A DNA stretch of 64,000 bases from Massilia arenae (GTDB lineage: Bacteria > Pseudomonadota > Gammaproteobacteria > Burkholderiales > Burkholderiaceae_D). This document shows, in pieces, positions 27,831-37,720 of this stretch. Both the position numbers and the translations under genes were made by a program. The notes beneath the pieces are model-generated. The model worked only from the letters and a program-made list of their open reading frames with translations. It did not search any database and was not told the origin of the DNA. The stretch's first letter is position 1. The number at the start of each line of letters is the position of its first letter. The DNA lies in NCBI RefSeq assembly GCF_008014745.1, contig NZ_VPFD01000004.1, positions 412,193 to 476,192 on the forward strand, given 5' to 3'.

Positions 27831-30059
27831 TCAGGCCGGCGCCATCGCTTCTTCGGACTCGGACGCCGATGCCGGCTTGGGCATCGCGCGGGCCGCCTCT
27901 GCCTGCGCCTCCGCTTCCGCCACCGCCGCGAGCGCCGCGCTGGACTCGAGAATGCGCGCCAGCGCCGTCATGTCGACCGGCTTGACCAGGTGGTGGGCGA
28001 AGCCCGCCTGCAGCGCCCGTTCGCGGTCCTTGGCCTGGCCGTAGCCGGTCACCGCAACCGGCACCGTGGCCGCCGTCTCGGGCAGCGAGCGCAGTTCCTG
28101 GGCCAGCTGGTAGCCGTCGACGTCGGGCAGGCCGATATCGATCAGCATCACGTCGGGCCGCTCGGCGCGCGCGCGGCGCAGCGCCGACTGGGCGTCGTAC
28201 TCGACCGAGGTGGCATGGCCCTGCACCTGCAGCAGGGTGGACAGGCTGTCGGCGGCGTCGCTGTTGTCGTCCACGATCAGCACCCGCAGCTTGCGCTGCA
28301 GGACGGCGCGCGCGGCTTCCGGGTCGCCCGGCTGCGCGTCAGTGCCACCGCAGGCGCCCGCCACGCAGGGCAAGGTCAGCGTGAAGGTGCTGCCGAAACC
28401 CACGCCTTCGCTATGCGCCGCCACCTCGCCTTCGTGCAGGTCGACCAGGCGCTTGACCAGGGTCAGGCCCAGCCCCAGCCCGCCCTGCGAGCGCGCCAGC
28501 GTGCGCGCGCCCTGGGTGAACAGGTCGAACACGCTCGGCACCAGGTCGGGCGGCATGCCGGAGCCGTTGTCGCGCACGCGCAAGACCATTCGGCCGTCGA
28601 CCACCTCCAGCGCGAGCGCGATCTGGCCGCCTTTCGGCGTGTACTTGGCGGCGTTGTTGACGATATTGGCCACGCTCTGCACCAGGCGCGTCTGGTCGCC
28701 GCGCACCCAGACCGGCGCCTTGGGCAGCTCCACCCGCACCTGGTGCGATTTTTCCAGCACCAGCGGGCGGGTCTGGTCGAGCGCCCCGGTCACCACCTCG
28801 CGGAAGTCGACCGTCGCCAGCTTGAGCTTGACCAGGCCGCGCGTCACGCGCGAGACGTCCAGCAGGTCGTCGATCAGGCGGCTCATGTGCTTGACCTGGC
28901 GGCTGATGATGGAACTGGTCTGGCAGATGCGCGGCTCGGTGGCGAACTGCATGCTCAGCAGGCTGGCCGAGCTGCTGATCGGCGCCAGGGGATTGCGCAG
29001 CTCGTGCGCCAGCATGGCCAGGAATTCGTCCTTGGCGTGGCTCAGGCGCTCGGCCTGCACGCGCGCCAGGCGCTCGCTCTGCAGCAGCGCGTCGCGCTCG
29101 AGCGCCGCATCGCGCAGGGTTTCCTCCAGGCGCGAGCGGCGCACCACCTCGCGCGTGTGACGCGCCACGTCCTCGGCCATCGCGGTTTCTTGCTCGGTCC
29201 AGTGGCGCGCAAATGGCTCGTGCAGGTAGAACACGGCCGACAGGCGCGCTTCTTCGATGATCGGCACGATCACCACCGCGCGTGCGCCGATGCCGACATA
29301 GGCCGCGGCGCACGGCGCCGAGCGCGCGTCGGCCGCGACGTCGTCGATGCGCACGGTGCGGCCCTGGCGCAGCATGTCGGCAATGTCGGAGCCAAAATCG
29401 TCCAGGGCATGGGACATGCCGGCCAGGCTCGCCATGCGGCCCTCGGTCCAGTCGCGGTCGATGCTGACGGTGCGGCCGGCGGGATCGATCTCGCCATAGC
29501 CGACGCGCGCCACGCCTAGGGTCTGCCCGGTCATGGCGCTGGTAGCCTTCATGATGTTAACCGCGTCGTCCAGGCCGTCGAGGGTCTCGCCCAGCTTCTG
29601 GTGAAAAGCGTGGCGGTGCTCGGACAGCACGTCCGAGGTGGTCTCCGTGAGCACGCAATAGACGCCGGCCACCTCTCCCGCATGGCGCACCGGCGACAGC
29701 GAGACGGAAAAGAAACGCCGCTCGCGCTTGCCGTTGCGCTCGAATTCCATCAGGGCGTGCTGGAGCTGGGTCGCTTCGCCGGCCAGCACGAGTTCGAAAT
29801 AGGGACGCATGCGCTCCCACAGCTCGGGGCGCACGCTCGCGTACGGCGCGCCGCGCGCCGCCGGGTGCTTGTCGCCGAGCAGGTCGGAATAGGCGTCGTT
29901 GTAGAACAGGCGCAGGTCGGCGCCGATGGCCAGGAACATCGGGAAGCGCGAGGCCAGGATCAGGTCGCCGATGGCGCGCAAGCCCTCGGGCCACGTGTTC
30001 GGCTCTCCCAGCGCCAAGCCGCCGACGGTCGCCGGCGGGAAACTGCTCAGATTGCTCAT
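27831..30059 (-). CDS. Hybrid sensor histidine kinase/response regulator (PAS-GAF-HisKA-HATPase-REC)
   Basis: 742 residues, no membrane segment. N-terminal PAS-like domain (FPMFLAIGADLRLFYNDAYSDLLGDKHP, about 35-140), a GAF-like domain (about 155-310), HisKA with phospho-His in [13 protein letters not shown] (about 345), HATPase_c with N-box VANIVNNAAKYT and G-boxes DNGSGMPPDL and GGLGLGLTLV (about 450-570), and a C-terminal receiver with phospho-Asp in MLIDIGLPDVDGY and Lys in LVKPVDM. Cytoplasmic signal sensor; signal unknown. It is paralogous to the kinase at 59077-61626. ATG at 30059; monocistronic. Confidence 0.93.
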   Translation of the reverse strand: MSNLSSFPPATVGGLALGEPNTWPEGLRAIGDLILASRFPMFLAIGADLRLFYNDAYSDLLGDKHPAARGAPYASVRPELWERMRPYFELVLAGEATQLQHALMEFERNGKRERRFFSVSLSPVRHAGEVAGVYCVLTETTSDVLSEHRHAFHQKLGETLDGLDDAVNIMKATSAMTGQTLGVARVGYGEIDPAGRTVSIDRDWTEGRMASLAGMSHALDDFGSDIADMLRQGRTVRIDDVAADARSAPCAAAYVGIGARAVVIVPIIEEARLSAVFYLHEPFARHWTEQETAMAEDVARHTREVVRRSRLEETLRDAALERDALLQSERLARVQAERLSHAKDEFLAMLAHELRNPLAPISSSASLLSMQFATEPRICQTSSIISRQVKHMSRLIDDLLDVSRVTRGLVKLKLATVDFREVVTGALDQTRPLVLEKSHQVRVELPKAPVWVRGDQTRLVQSVANIVNNAAKYTPKGGQIALALEVVDGRMVLRVRDNGSGMPPDLVPSVFDLFTQGARTLARSQGGLGLGLTLVKRLVDLHEGEVAAHSEGVGFGSTFTLTLPCVAGACGGTDAQPGDPEAARAVLQRKLRVLIVDDNSDAADSLSTLLQVQGHATSVEYDAQSALRRARAERPDVMLIDIGLPDVDGYQLAQELRSLPETAATVPVAVTGYGQAKDRERALQAGFAHHLVKPVDMTALARILESSAALAAVAEAEAQAEAARAMPKPASASESEEAMAPA

Positions 30060-30199
30060 CAGGATTACCCAGTGTGGTTCTCGCGAAGCTGGCTGGGCTT
30101 AATACACTGGAACGTATCCCCTCGCGTTCTTATTGCCCCGCCGCCAACATTTTCTTATTGCTGGGGATTATATCGAGCAAATTGATTGGGCTGCGCCCG

Positions 30200-31183
30200 T
30201 TACACATCTGTGACTTTTGGTGGTTGTGCTGATGACACAGTTTGATAGATCTCAGCGGCGGCGGCCCGGACCGCCTTCAGCAGCAGGTCGGCGCCCGGCG
30301 ACAGCAGATGGTCTTGCTGGCGGATGATGCCGAAGGCATCCATCTTGCATGGCAGCTCGATCGGCAGGATTCGCATCACGTTCAGCGAGGCGTAGTACTG
30401 CGCCACCTCTTGCGGCATCACGTGCAGGGCGTCGGTCTGCTGCAGCAGCGCCGTCACCAGCAGGATCGCCGTGGTGTCGACCACATTGACCGGTGGCGGC
30501 AGGCCGGCGCGTCGGAACATCATGTCGAAGCGGTGGCGCAGGATGCTGCCCGGCGACGGCAATATCCACGGGCTGGCGGCGATGTCCTCGAGACTCAGGC
30601 CGCGCCGCTCCAGCAGCGGATGGCCGGGGCGCACGACGGCGCAGGCCGGCTCCTCGCTCAGCTCCTCGTAGATCAGGCCCGTCGAATCCTCCTTGTCCAG
30701 GATGCGGCCGATCATGAAGTCGAGGGCGCCGTGTTTGAGCTTGTCGAGCAATACGTTGCTGGATTCGAGCTGCACGCCGATGCGCAGCAGCGGCGCCTGC
30801 GCCTTGATGCGCGCGATCGCGCGCGGCAGCAGCGCCATCGCCGGCGCCATGATCACACCCACCTCGACCTGCCCCGCCAGCCCGGCCTTGAGCGCGACGA
30901 TGTCGTCGTGCGCCAGCGCCAGGCTGGTAAGCGCCATGCGGGCGTGGCGGATCATGGTTTCGCCGTAGATGGTCGGTTCCATCCCGCGCGGCAGGCGCTC
31001 GAACAGGCGCACGTCGAGCATCTGTTCCAGGTCCTTGACCTGCTTGGACGCCGCCGGCTGCGTCATGTGCAGCTCTTCGGCTGCGCGGTGGATGTTGCGG
31101 TAATCGTCCAGCGCGATCAGCAGCAGCAGCTGGCGCGTCTTGAGGCGCGCCTTCAGGAACCAGTTCGGGTTTGTCGTATCCAT
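30200..31183 (-). CDS. LysR family transcriptional regulator, GbpR-like; candidate arabinose regulator
   Basis: 327 residues. The N-terminal winged HTH reads RLKTRQLLLLIALDDYRNIHRAAEELHMTQPAASKQVKDLEQMLDVRLFER (about 13-65), followed by the periplasmic-binding-protein-like effector domain (from about 95). The sequence style matches GbpR, the LysR regulator linked to sugar-binding-protein genes in Azospirillum and Agrobacterium. It is the last gene of the importer operon, 25 bp after the yjfF-like permease. Three copies of one operator upstream of arabinose genes are its best candidate targets. Confidence 0.88.
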   Translation of the reverse strand: MDTTNPNWFLKARLKTRQLLLLIALDDYRNIHRAAEELHMTQPAASKQVKDLEQMLDVRLFERLPRGMEPTIYGETMIRHARMALTSLALAHDDIVALKAGLAGQVEVGVIMAPAMALLPRAIARIKAQAPLLRIGVQLESSNVLLDKLKHGALDFMIGRILDKEDSTGLIYEELSEEPACAVVRPGHPLLERRGLSLEDIAASPWILPSPGSILRHRFDMMFRRAGLPPPVNVVDTTAILLVTALLQQTDALHVMPQEVAQYYASLNVMRILPIELPCKMDAFGIIRQQDHLLSPGADLLLKAVRAAAAEIYQTVSSAQPPKVTDV

Positions 31184-31208
31184 CAGGAAATCATATCAGC
31201 CCGGCGTC

Positions 31209-32189
31209 TCACGGTGATTTGAACGCCATCACGCGCTGCACCACGCAGAACACGAACAGCAGGCCGCCGATCACGATCTTGGTCCACCATGAACTGAGCG
31301 TGCCGTCGAAGGCGATCAGGGTCTGGATCGTGCCCAGCACCAGCACGCCGGACAAGGCGCCCAGGATGTAGCCGTAGCCGCCGGTGAGCAAGGTGCCGCC
31401 GATGACGACGGCGGCGATCGCATCGAGCTCCGTGCCCTGCGCATGCAGGCCGTAGCCGGACAGCATGTAGAACGCGAACAGCAAGCCCGCCAGCGAGGCG
31501 CAGAAACCGCTGAAGGCATATACCAGGATCTTGGTGCGGCCGACCGACAGGCCCATCATCGCGGCCGATTGCTCGTTGCCGCCGACCGCATACACGGCGC
31601 GGCCGAAGCCGCTGTAGTGGGCGAGCCAGACGGCGCAGGCCAGCATGGCGAGCGCGATCAGGGCGCCGGGCGAGAGGAAGCCGCCGAAGAACGGGATCTG
31701 CGTCTGCGACATCGCCACGAACAGCGGATCCTCGATCGTGATCGACTCGATGCTGATCAGGTAGCACAGTCCGCGCGCCAGGAACATGCCGGCCAGGGTG
31801 ACGATGAAGGGCTGCAGGCGGAAGTAATGGATGACAGCACCCATCCCGCCGCCGAACAGGAAGCCCAGCGCCAGCACGGTGGCGATCACCGCCAGCGGCG
31901 GCCAATGCGCCACCTGCAACAGCCAGGCCGCGATCATGGTCGACAGCGCCAGCACGGCGCCGACCGACAGGTCGATCCCGCCCGACAGGATCACGAAACC
32001 CATGCCGATCGCGATCACCAGCAGAAAGGCGTTATCGATCAGGAGGTTAAGCATCACCTGCAGCGATAGAAAACCTTCGTACAGGGCGCCGCCGACCAGC
32101 AGCATCGCGGCCAGCAGGACCACCGTGACCAGCGAGGTGAAGGATGGCGCACTTGACAGCTTGCGTGCGTGCGCGACGACCGCGTTCAT
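31209..32189 (-). CDS. ABC sugar importer permease, YjfF-like
   Basis: 326 residues of BPD_transp_2 type with about eight to ten hydrophobic helices. MGFVILSGGIDLSVGAVLAL is the family signature for ribose/galactofuranose-type importers; GTELDAIAAVVIGGTLLTGGYG is the EAA-like loop. The ATG at 32189 overlaps the previous permease by 4 bp (ATGA). With YtfT it forms the membrane heterodimer. In E. coli YtfQRT-YjfF imports galactofuranose; in arabinose-utilising betaproteobacteria the same type takes up L-arabinose, which fits the neighbours. Confidence 0.9.
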   Translation of the reverse strand: MNAVVAHARKLSSAPSFTSLVTVVLLAAMLLVGGALYEGFLSLQVMLNLLIDNAFLLVIAIGMGFVILSGGIDLSVGAVLALSTMIAAWLLQVAHWPPLAVIATVLALGFLFGGGMGAVIHYFRLQPFIVTLAGMFLARGLCYLISIESITIEDPLFVAMSQTQIPFFGGFLSPGALIALAMLACAVWLAHYSGFGRAVYAVGGNEQSAAMMGLSVGRTKILVYAFSGFCASLAGLLFAFYMLSGYGLHAQGTELDAIAAVVIGGTLLTGGYGYILGALSGVLVLGTIQTLIAFDGTLSSWWTKIVIGGLLFVFCVVQRVMAFKSP

Positions 32190-33280
32190 GCCGCCCTCCG
32201 CTTCCACAGGCCCTTGAACTGATCCGACTGCGAAACACAGACCAGGAACACGACGACCGACTTGACGACCATATTGACCTCGGGCGGCACGCCCAGTGAA
32301 TAGATGGTGTAGGTGAGCGTCTGGATGATCAGCGCACCGATGATGGAGCCGGCCAGGCTGAACTTGCCGCCGGCGAGCGAGGTGCCGCCCAGGGTCACGG
32401 CCAGGATCGCGTCGAGTTCCAGCATCAGGCCGGCGTTGTTGGCGTCCGCGCTCTTGACGTTGGAGCTGATCATCAAGCCCGCCATGCCGGCGCAAGTGGC
32501 CGCGAACACGTAGACGAACACGATCAGGGCCGCGGTGCGTATGCCGGCCAGGCGCGCCGCGACAGGATTGATGCCGACCGCCTGGATGAACAGCCCGAGC
32601 GCGGTATGGCGCAGCAGCAGCGCGGTGACGCCGAACACCGCCACCACCACGAACAGCGCGAACGGCAGGCCGAACAGGTAGCCGCTGCCGAGGAAGAAGA
32701 ACGGCTGATAGTAGACGGTGACGATCTGGCCGTCGGTGAGCAGCTGGGCCAGGCCGCGCCCCGCCACCATCAGGATCAGGGTCGCGACGATGGGCTGCAG
32801 GCCCAGGCCGGCGACCAGCGCGCCGTTCCACAGGCCGCACAGCAGCGCCGCGCCGAGGGCGGCGGCCATCGCCAGCAGCATCGGCGTCTCGGCCACGTAG
32901 ACCGGCACGCCGTCCTGGATCACCATCGTCCCTCCGATCAGCATCGAGGCCACGGTGCCGGACAGCGCCACCACGGCGCCGACCGAGATGTCGATGCCGC
33001 GCGTGGCGATCACCAGGGTCATGCCGATCGCCGCCAGCATCAGCGGCGCGGCGCGGTTGACGATGTCGACCAGGGAGCCGTACAGGTGACCGTCCTTGAT
33101 CTCCAGACGGAAGAAGCCGGGGATGAGCAGGAAGTCGATCAGCAGCAGCGCTGCCAGCGCGGCCAGGGGGCGGAACAGGTGGTGGGCCAGCGCCCGCGAG
33201 AGCAGCGAATCCTTCACCGGCACGGCGGGCCTTGCGGCCTGAGTGGCTGCCACGACGGGCGGTTGTTCCTTGACGATCAT
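32186..33280 (-). CDS. ABC sugar importer permease, YtfT-like
   Basis: 364 residues. The N terminus is a longer cytoplasmic tail (MIVKEQPPVVAATQAARPAVP) before about nine helices. MTLVIATRGIDISVGAVVALSGTVASM is the family signature, and LMLELDAILAVTLGGTSLAGG the ATPase-contact loop. It overlaps ytfR by 4 bp at its start and yjfF by 4 bp at its end, giving strict co-translation of subunits. Confidence 0.9.
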   Translation of the reverse strand: MIVKEQPPVVAATQAARPAVPVKDSLLSRALAHHLFRPLAALAALLLIDFLLIPGFFRLEIKDGHLYGSLVDIVNRAAPLMLAAIGMTLVIATRGIDISVGAVVALSGTVASMLIGGTMVIQDGVPVYVAETPMLLAMAAALGAALLCGLWNGALVAGLGLQPIVATLILMVAGRGLAQLLTDGQIVTVYYQPFFFLGSGYLFGLPFALFVVVAVFGVTALLLRHTALGLFIQAVGINPVAARLAGIRTAALIVFVYVFAATCAGMAGLMISSNVKSADANNAGLMLELDAILAVTLGGTSLAGGKFSLAGSIIGALIIQTLTYTIYSLGVPPEVNMVVKSVVVFLVCVSQSDQFKGLWKRRAA

Positions 33281-34800
33281 TGGCAGCCCTCCCCTGCGAT
33301 CACGTGCAGCACCGAGCTGTCGTCCAGCTCACCGCGGCGGTACTCGCCGCAAGCCTTGCGGTCGCGCATGACGACGATGCGGTCGGAGACGCGCAGCACC
33401 TCGGGCAGTTCGGACGAAATGAACAGGATGGCCATGCCCTTGCGGCACAGCGTGGTGACGTAATCCATGATTTCCTGCTTTGCCCGCACGTCGATGCCGC
33501 GGGTGGGTTCGTCGAGGATCATCAGCTTGGGCTCGGTGGCCAGCCAGCGCGCCAGCAGCACTTTTTGCTGGTTGCCGCCCGAGAGCGTGCCGATCGGCGT
33601 CTCGATACTCGCCGTCTTGATCCCCAGTTGTTTGACGTAGTAGTCGGCCAGCTCTTGCTGGCGCCGCAGCGGGATCGCGCGCAGTAACCCCTGGCGCGCC
33701 TGCAGGGCCAGGATCAGGTTCTCGCGCACCGACAGGTCCAGGATCGCGCCCTCGTGCTTGCGGTCTTCGGAGCAGAAGCCGATGCCCTGCGCGATCGCAT
33801 CGCGCGGGGTGGCGAAGGTGGTCGAACGGCCGCCGATCTCGATCGCGCCATCGTCGGCTTTATCGGCGCCGAACAGCAGGCGCGCGGTCTCGGTGCGGCC
33901 GGAGCCCAGCAGGCCGGCAAGGCCCAGCAACTCGCCCTGCCTGATGGTCAGGTCGAGCGGCGCCAGCACGCCGCGGCGCGCGAGTTCTTTTGTTTGCAGC
34001 AGGGTCGGGCCGGCCTGGTGGCCTTCTTCGATGCAGGTCTGCGGCTGCTCCCGGGTGTCGGCGGCCACGCCGATCATCTTGTTCACCAGGGCCAGGCGCG
34101 ACAGCTCGCTGCACAGGTATTCGCCTTCGCGCTCGCCGTTGCGCATCACCGTGATGCGGTCCGAGATCGCATAGGTCTGCTCGAGGAAGTGGGTGACGAA
34201 CAGGATCGCCATGCCCTGCTCGCGAAGGTTTTTCAACACCGAGAACAGCAGCTGCACCTCGGCCTCGTCGAGACTGGACGTGGGCTCGTCCAGGATCAGC
34301 ACCTTGGCCGAGATGTTCAGCGCGCGGGCGATGGCCACCATCTGCTGGATCGCCAGCGGATAGCTGGCCAGCGGCTGGCTGACGTCGACGTTGACCTGCA
34401 AGCGCGCGAGCAGCTCGGCAGCGTCGCGGCGCATGCGGCGCCAGTCGATCATGCCGAAGCGCTTTGGATAACGGCCGATGAAGATGTTCTCGGCGACCGA
34501 CAGGTTCGGGCACAGGTTCACTTCCTGGTACACCGTGCTAATGCCGAGTTCCTGGGCGTGCTGGGTCGAGCGCGGTTTGATGTGCTCGCCATCGAGCACG
34601 ATGCCGCCGCGCTCCGGCTGGTAGACGCCCGTCAGCACCTTGATCAGGGTGGACTTGCCGGCCCCGTTCTGGCCCATCAGGGTGTGCACTTCGCCCGGAT
34701 ACAGGCGCAGGCCCGCATCCGACAGCGCTTTCACGCCCGGGAACTGTTTGTGGATGCCGGAGACGTCGAGCACCGGCAGCGCCGTGGTCGAGGCGAGCAT
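33277..34800 (-). CDS. ABC sugar importer ATPase, YtfR-like (two nucleotide-binding domains)
   Basis: 507 residues with tandem ABC domains. The first has Walker A GQNGAGKST (about residue 45), signature YPLAIQQMVAIARAL and Walker B VLILDEPTSSLD; the second has degenerate Walker A LLGSGRTE, signature LSGGNQQKVLLARWL and Walker B LMILDEPTRGID, as in RbsA/MglA-type importers. It lies 7 bp downstream of the binding-protein gene. Energises uptake through YtfT and YjfF. Confidence 0.93.
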   Translation of the reverse strand: MLASTTALPVLDVSGIHKQFPGVKALSDAGLRLYPGEVHTLMGQNGAGKSTLIKVLTGVYQPERGGIVLDGEHIKPRSTQHAQELGISTVYQEVNLCPNLSVAENIFIGRYPKRFGMIDWRRMRRDAAELLARLQVNVDVSQPLASYPLAIQQMVAIARALNISAKVLILDEPTSSLDEAEVQLLFSVLKNLREQGMAILFVTHFLEQTYAISDRITVMRNGEREGEYLCSELSRLALVNKMIGVAADTREQPQTCIEEGHQAGPTLLQTKELARRGVLAPLDLTIRQGELLGLAGLLGSGRTETARLLFGADKADDGAIEIGGRSTTFATPRDAIAQGIGFCSEDRKHEGAILDLSVRENLILALQARQGLLRAIPLRRQQELADYYVKQLGIKTASIETPIGTLSGGNQQKVLLARWLATEPKLMILDEPTRGIDVRAKQEIMDYVTTLCRKGMAILFISSELPEVLRVSDRIVVMRDRKACGEYRRGELDDSSVLHVIAGEGCQ

Positions 34801-34807
34801 GGCCGCC

Positions 34808-35770
34808 TCAATACTTACGGTTCGGGAATTCCTTGGCTGCGACTTCGGCCGGGAAGACGCCTTCTTGCACCACGATACGCTTCGGCACCGGCTTGCCGGC
34901 CTTGACCGCCTTGGCCGCTTCCATCAACTGCGGGCCGAGCAGCGGGTTGCATTCGACGGTCACGTTCAGCTTACCCTGCAACATGGCCTCGAACGCACCG
35001 CGCACGCCGTCGATCGACACGACCAGGATGTCCTTGCCCGGTTTCAGGCCGGCCTCCTCGATCGCCTGGATGGCGCCGATCGCCATGTCGTCGTTGTGCG
35101 CGTACAGCACGGTGATGTTCTTGCCCTCGGACTTGAGGAAGGCTTCCATCACCTCCTTGCCCTTGGCGCGGGTGAAGTCGCCGGTCTGGGAACGGATGAT
35201 CTTCAGTCGCGGCTCGGTCTTCATGATTTCTGCGAAGCCGGCCTTGCGGTCGATGGCAGGGGCCGAGCCCACGGTGCCCTGCAGCTCGACGATGTTATAG
35301 GCGCGGTTCGGGTTCTTCTTCGCGTGCTCGACCAGCCAGCGCGCGGCGCGGCGGCCCTCTTCCACGAAGTCGGAACCGAGGAAGGTGACGTACAGCGACT
35401 CGTCGCTGACCTTGACGCCGCGGTCGGTCAGGATGACGGGGATATTGGCGCGCTTGGCTTCTCGCAGCACGGTATCCCAGCCCGATTCCACGACCGGGGA
35501 GAAAGCGATGACGTCGACCCGCTGGGCGATGAAGGAGCGGATTGCCTTGACCTGGTTTTCCTGGCGCTGCTGGGCGTCGGCGAATTTGAGGTTGACGCCG
35601 GCCTTTTTGGCGGCGTCCTTGATCGAGGCGGTGTTGGCGGTGCGCCATTCGCTTTCGGCGCCAACTTGCGAGAAGCCGATGGTGAGGGGTTTGGCGGCGA
35701 AGGCCGCGTTCAGCGGCACAACTGTTGCGGCCACGGCCACGCCCAGGACGTTCCTACGGGTCAGTCTCAT
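34808..35770 (-). CDS. Periplasmic sugar-binding protein of ABC importer, YtfQ-like
   Basis: 320 residues. A signal peptide with a twin Arg (MRLTRRNVLGVAVAATVVPLNAAFA) may use Tat or Sec. The mature protein is a type I periplasmic binding protein: KPLTIGFSQVGAESEWRTANTASIKDAAK, VIAFSPVVESGWDTVLREAKRANIPVILTDRGV, VLYAHNDDMAIGAIQAIEEAGLKPGKDI and VECNPLLGPQLMEA. First gene of the ytfQRT-yjfF-lysR operon, with promoter and operator copy C upstream. ATG at 35770 has GGAG eight bases before it. Ligand probably L-arabinose, from context. Confidence 0.92.
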   Translation of the reverse strand: MRLTRRNVLGVAVAATVVPLNAAFAAKPLTIGFSQVGAESEWRTANTASIKDAAKKAGVNLKFADAQQRQENQVKAIRSFIAQRVDVIAFSPVVESGWDTVLREAKRANIPVILTDRGVKVSDESLYVTFLGSDFVEEGRRAARWLVEHAKKNPNRAYNIVELQGTVGSAPAIDRKAGFAEIMKTEPRLKIIRSQTGDFTRAKGKEVMEAFLKSEGKNITVLYAHNDDMAIGAIQAIEEAGLKPGKDILVVSIDGVRGAFEAMLQGKLNVTVECNPLLGPQLMEAAKAVKAGKPVPKRIVVQEGVFPAEVAAKEFPNRKY

Positions 35771-35799
35771 CACTTTGTCTCCGGTATTGTTGTTCTGCA

Positions 35800-35867
35800 A
35801 TCCTAGGACAAAGCGAGATACTGATCCAATCAATTTTTTGAGAGTTGCGATATGTTTTCGAATATCG
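35800..35867 (-). promoter_or_regulatory. Arabinose-regulon promoter/operator, copy C (importer operon)
   Basis: Read leftward: palindrome CGATATTCGAAAACATATCG (35867-35848), 15 bp, TGATTGG (35832-35826), whose TTGGAT (35829-35824) works as -35, an 18-bp spacer, and TAGGAT (35805-35800) as -10, 29 bp before the ytfQ start. The same geometry occurs at 48109-48176 and, without a -10, at 50508-50551. The position just upstream of -35 suits a LysR activator. Confidence 0.75.
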
Positions 35868-35913
35868 ATCGCAACCTGCCCCCGGACCGGCAGGCAGGCC
35901 CTCCGGTCACGGC

Positions 35914-36891
35914 TCAGGAATATGCAGAGCTCATATTCAGCACCCCATTCGCCCCGCGCGGGAAGAACCCGCCCATGGTGACCGACTCCCTGGTCAGATA
36001 AACGATATTGAGCACATCGCCCGGCGTGCGGCTGAAGGCAATGCCGTCCTTGTCCAGCGGTACGATGTTCGACACGGTCGCATCCGACGCGTGGACGATG
36101 CCCTGATCCACATCGCTCGTCCCATCGAGGCTGTCGCGCGCATCCGAGATCGCGCCGGCCGCGGTGCGCAGCGATGGCGTGCTCAATCCCTTCGAGTACA
36201 GCACCGTGCGCACCAGCCCCGCGTGATAAGCCTCGGCCGCCAGGATGCCGGCCGCCGCCTCGAGGAAAGTCTTGTTCTGGATGAGGGGTGAAGCGCCCTT
36301 GTACGCGGTCACGCCGACGTCTTCGAAGATGAAGGCGCCGAGCAGGAAGTTCTCGTCGCTGGCATACGGGTCGAAAGCGACGCCCGGGCCGACCAGGCCG
36401 GCCGCGCGCGCCGCGCTCGAGAACGCGCCGTTCGGATCGGTGCCGCCGATGTCCAGCGCCGGCTGGGCCACCGCCGCCTCGCCGAGCGCGCCGCGCAGGA
36501 AGGCGACGTGGGCGATCTCGTCCTGCGCGATTTCCTTCGCATACTGGGCCACCAGCGGATCCTTGAACTGCACCTGACGGCCGCCGGTCACCGCGCCCTG
36601 CGTGCCGGCGCCGGTCAGCAAATTGGCTGGAAGGCCGATGCCCAGCGCCGCATAGGAATAGAACTGTGCTTCCAGATACTCCAGATTGAGCGCGAAATTG
36701 AGGATGTCGACGTCGGTCGGCGCCGCAGCCTGGGCGATGGCGTCCTTGACCGAGCCGCCGCAGGCGCTCAGGAAGGTGCCGCCCACCATGCCGACGCTGA
36801 TGCCGCCGACATTCTTGAAGAAGGAACGCCGTTTTTCGAGCTTCTGCTTGCGTGATTCGAGTAGTGCCAAGGTCACATTCGTGTCTGTCAT
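35914..36891 (-). CDS. Ferritin-like domain protein, exported
   Basis: 325 residues. After a cytoplasmic-looking start comes a twin-Arg stretch (EKRRSFFKNVGGISVGMVGGTFLSACGG) suggesting Tat export and possibly lipidation at the Cys. The ferritin_2 domain (about 60-250) keeps helix ligands: LNLEYLEAQFYSYA, AKEIAQDEIAHVAFLRGAL, and ILAAEAYHAGLVRTVLY, i.e. E/ExxH pairs of a di-iron site. ATG at 36891 with AGGAG nearby. Divergent from the sigma/anti-sigma pair, a common pairing that suggests control by that sigma factor. Function unknown; stress related by inference. Confidence 0.88.
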   Translation of the reverse strand: MTDTNVTLALLESRKQKLEKRRSFFKNVGGISVGMVGGTFLSACGGSVKDAIAQAAAPTDVDILNFALNLEYLEAQFYSYAALGIGLPANLLTGAGTQGAVTGGRQVQFKDPLVAQYAKEIAQDEIAHVAFLRGALGEAAVAQPALDIGGTDPNGAFSSAARAAGLVGPGVAFDPYASDENFLLGAFIFEDVGVTAYKGASPLIQNKTFLEAAAGILAAEAYHAGLVRTVLYSKGLSTPSLRTAAGAISDARDSLDGTSDVDQGIVHASDATVSNIVPLDKDGIAFSRTPGDVLNIVYLTRESVTMGGFFPRGANGVLNMSSAYS

Positions 36892-37132
36892 GGTAGTTCT
36901 CCTGTTGGAATAGCAATCAAGAAACTTCGCCAGCGCATGCTTAAGAATTTCAATCAGGAAATCTGCTCGAAACCGGCGACACGGCGCATGCAGCTTGTAC
37001 TCGCGCCGGCTGCGTTCGGTTTCAACTATTTGAAGACAGGCGCGGCCGCTCGCGTGCGCGTGCTCGGCGATAGCGCGTGATATTGTCGAAACAAACAGAT
37101 TTCTTTCCAACGCGCTAACCTCAAGGTGCCCG

Positions 37133-37720
37133 GTGCCAGACTCCCACCCGATCGATCCCGAACAGCTGAGGGGCTGGCTGCAAGCAGCGGCGCGGCACGA
37201 TGCGCCCGCGTTTCGCCTGCTCTACGACGCCACATCGCCAAAACTGTTTGGCTTCGCGCTGCGTATACTGGGTAAGCGGGAATTGGCAGAGGAAGCCCTG
37301 CAGGATGGTTTCGTCGCGATCTGGCATGGCGCCGCCAGTTATCAGGCACACCTGGCCGCGCCCATGACGTGGATGACGACCATCGTGCGCAACAAGGCGC
37401 TCGACCTGCTGCGCAGGCAAGCGCACGATGTCGGTATCGACGGCCCGATGTTCGACGAGGGCGTCATGGCCGCCCTGCACGATCCGCGCGCGACGCCGAT
37501 CGATGCGCTGCTCATCAGCCGCGACGCCAAGGCGCTGGCCTACTGCATGTCGACGCTCGCGGGTGAGCACCGGCAGGTCGTGGGGCTGGCATTCTTCCAT
37601 GACCTGTCGCACAGCGAGGTAGCGCTACAGATGGCCATCCCCATCGGCACCGTCAAGACCTGGATCCGGCGCAGCCTGGAACGTCTCAAGGCCTGCCTGG
37701 CGAAAGGCCAACGGGCATGA
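37133..37720 (+). CDS. ECF RNA polymerase sigma factor, SigK-like
   Basis: 195 residues from a GTG start. Region 2: [67 protein letters not shown] (about 25-95). Region 4: [44 protein letters not shown] (about 145-190). The stop overlaps the start of the anti-sigma gene (ATGA), typical of a sigma/anti-sigma unit. Alternative GTG at 37126 is in another frame. Confidence 0.92.
   Translation: MPDSHPIDPEQLRGWLQAAARHDAPAFRLLYDATSPKLFGFALRILGKRELAEEALQDGFVAIWHGAASYQAHLAAPMTWMTTIVRNKALDLLRRQAHDVGIDGPMFDEGVMAALHDPRATPIDALLISRDAKALAYCMSTLAGEHRQVVGLAFFHDLSHSEVALQMAIPIGTVKTWIRRSLERLKACLAKGQRA

Noticed and set aside
30160..30190. Possible fourth arabinose operator (TATCG ... TGATTGG)
   Set aside because: Spacing between TATCG and TGATTGG is 7 bp, not 15, and the other palindrome arm is absent. 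It also lies downstream, not upstream, of the LysR gene.
34808..36916. A 702-residue frame fusing the sugar-binding protein with sequence upstream
   Set aside because: The upstream part is an out-of-frame reading of the ferritin-like gene; the ribosome site and signal peptide at 35770 define the real start.
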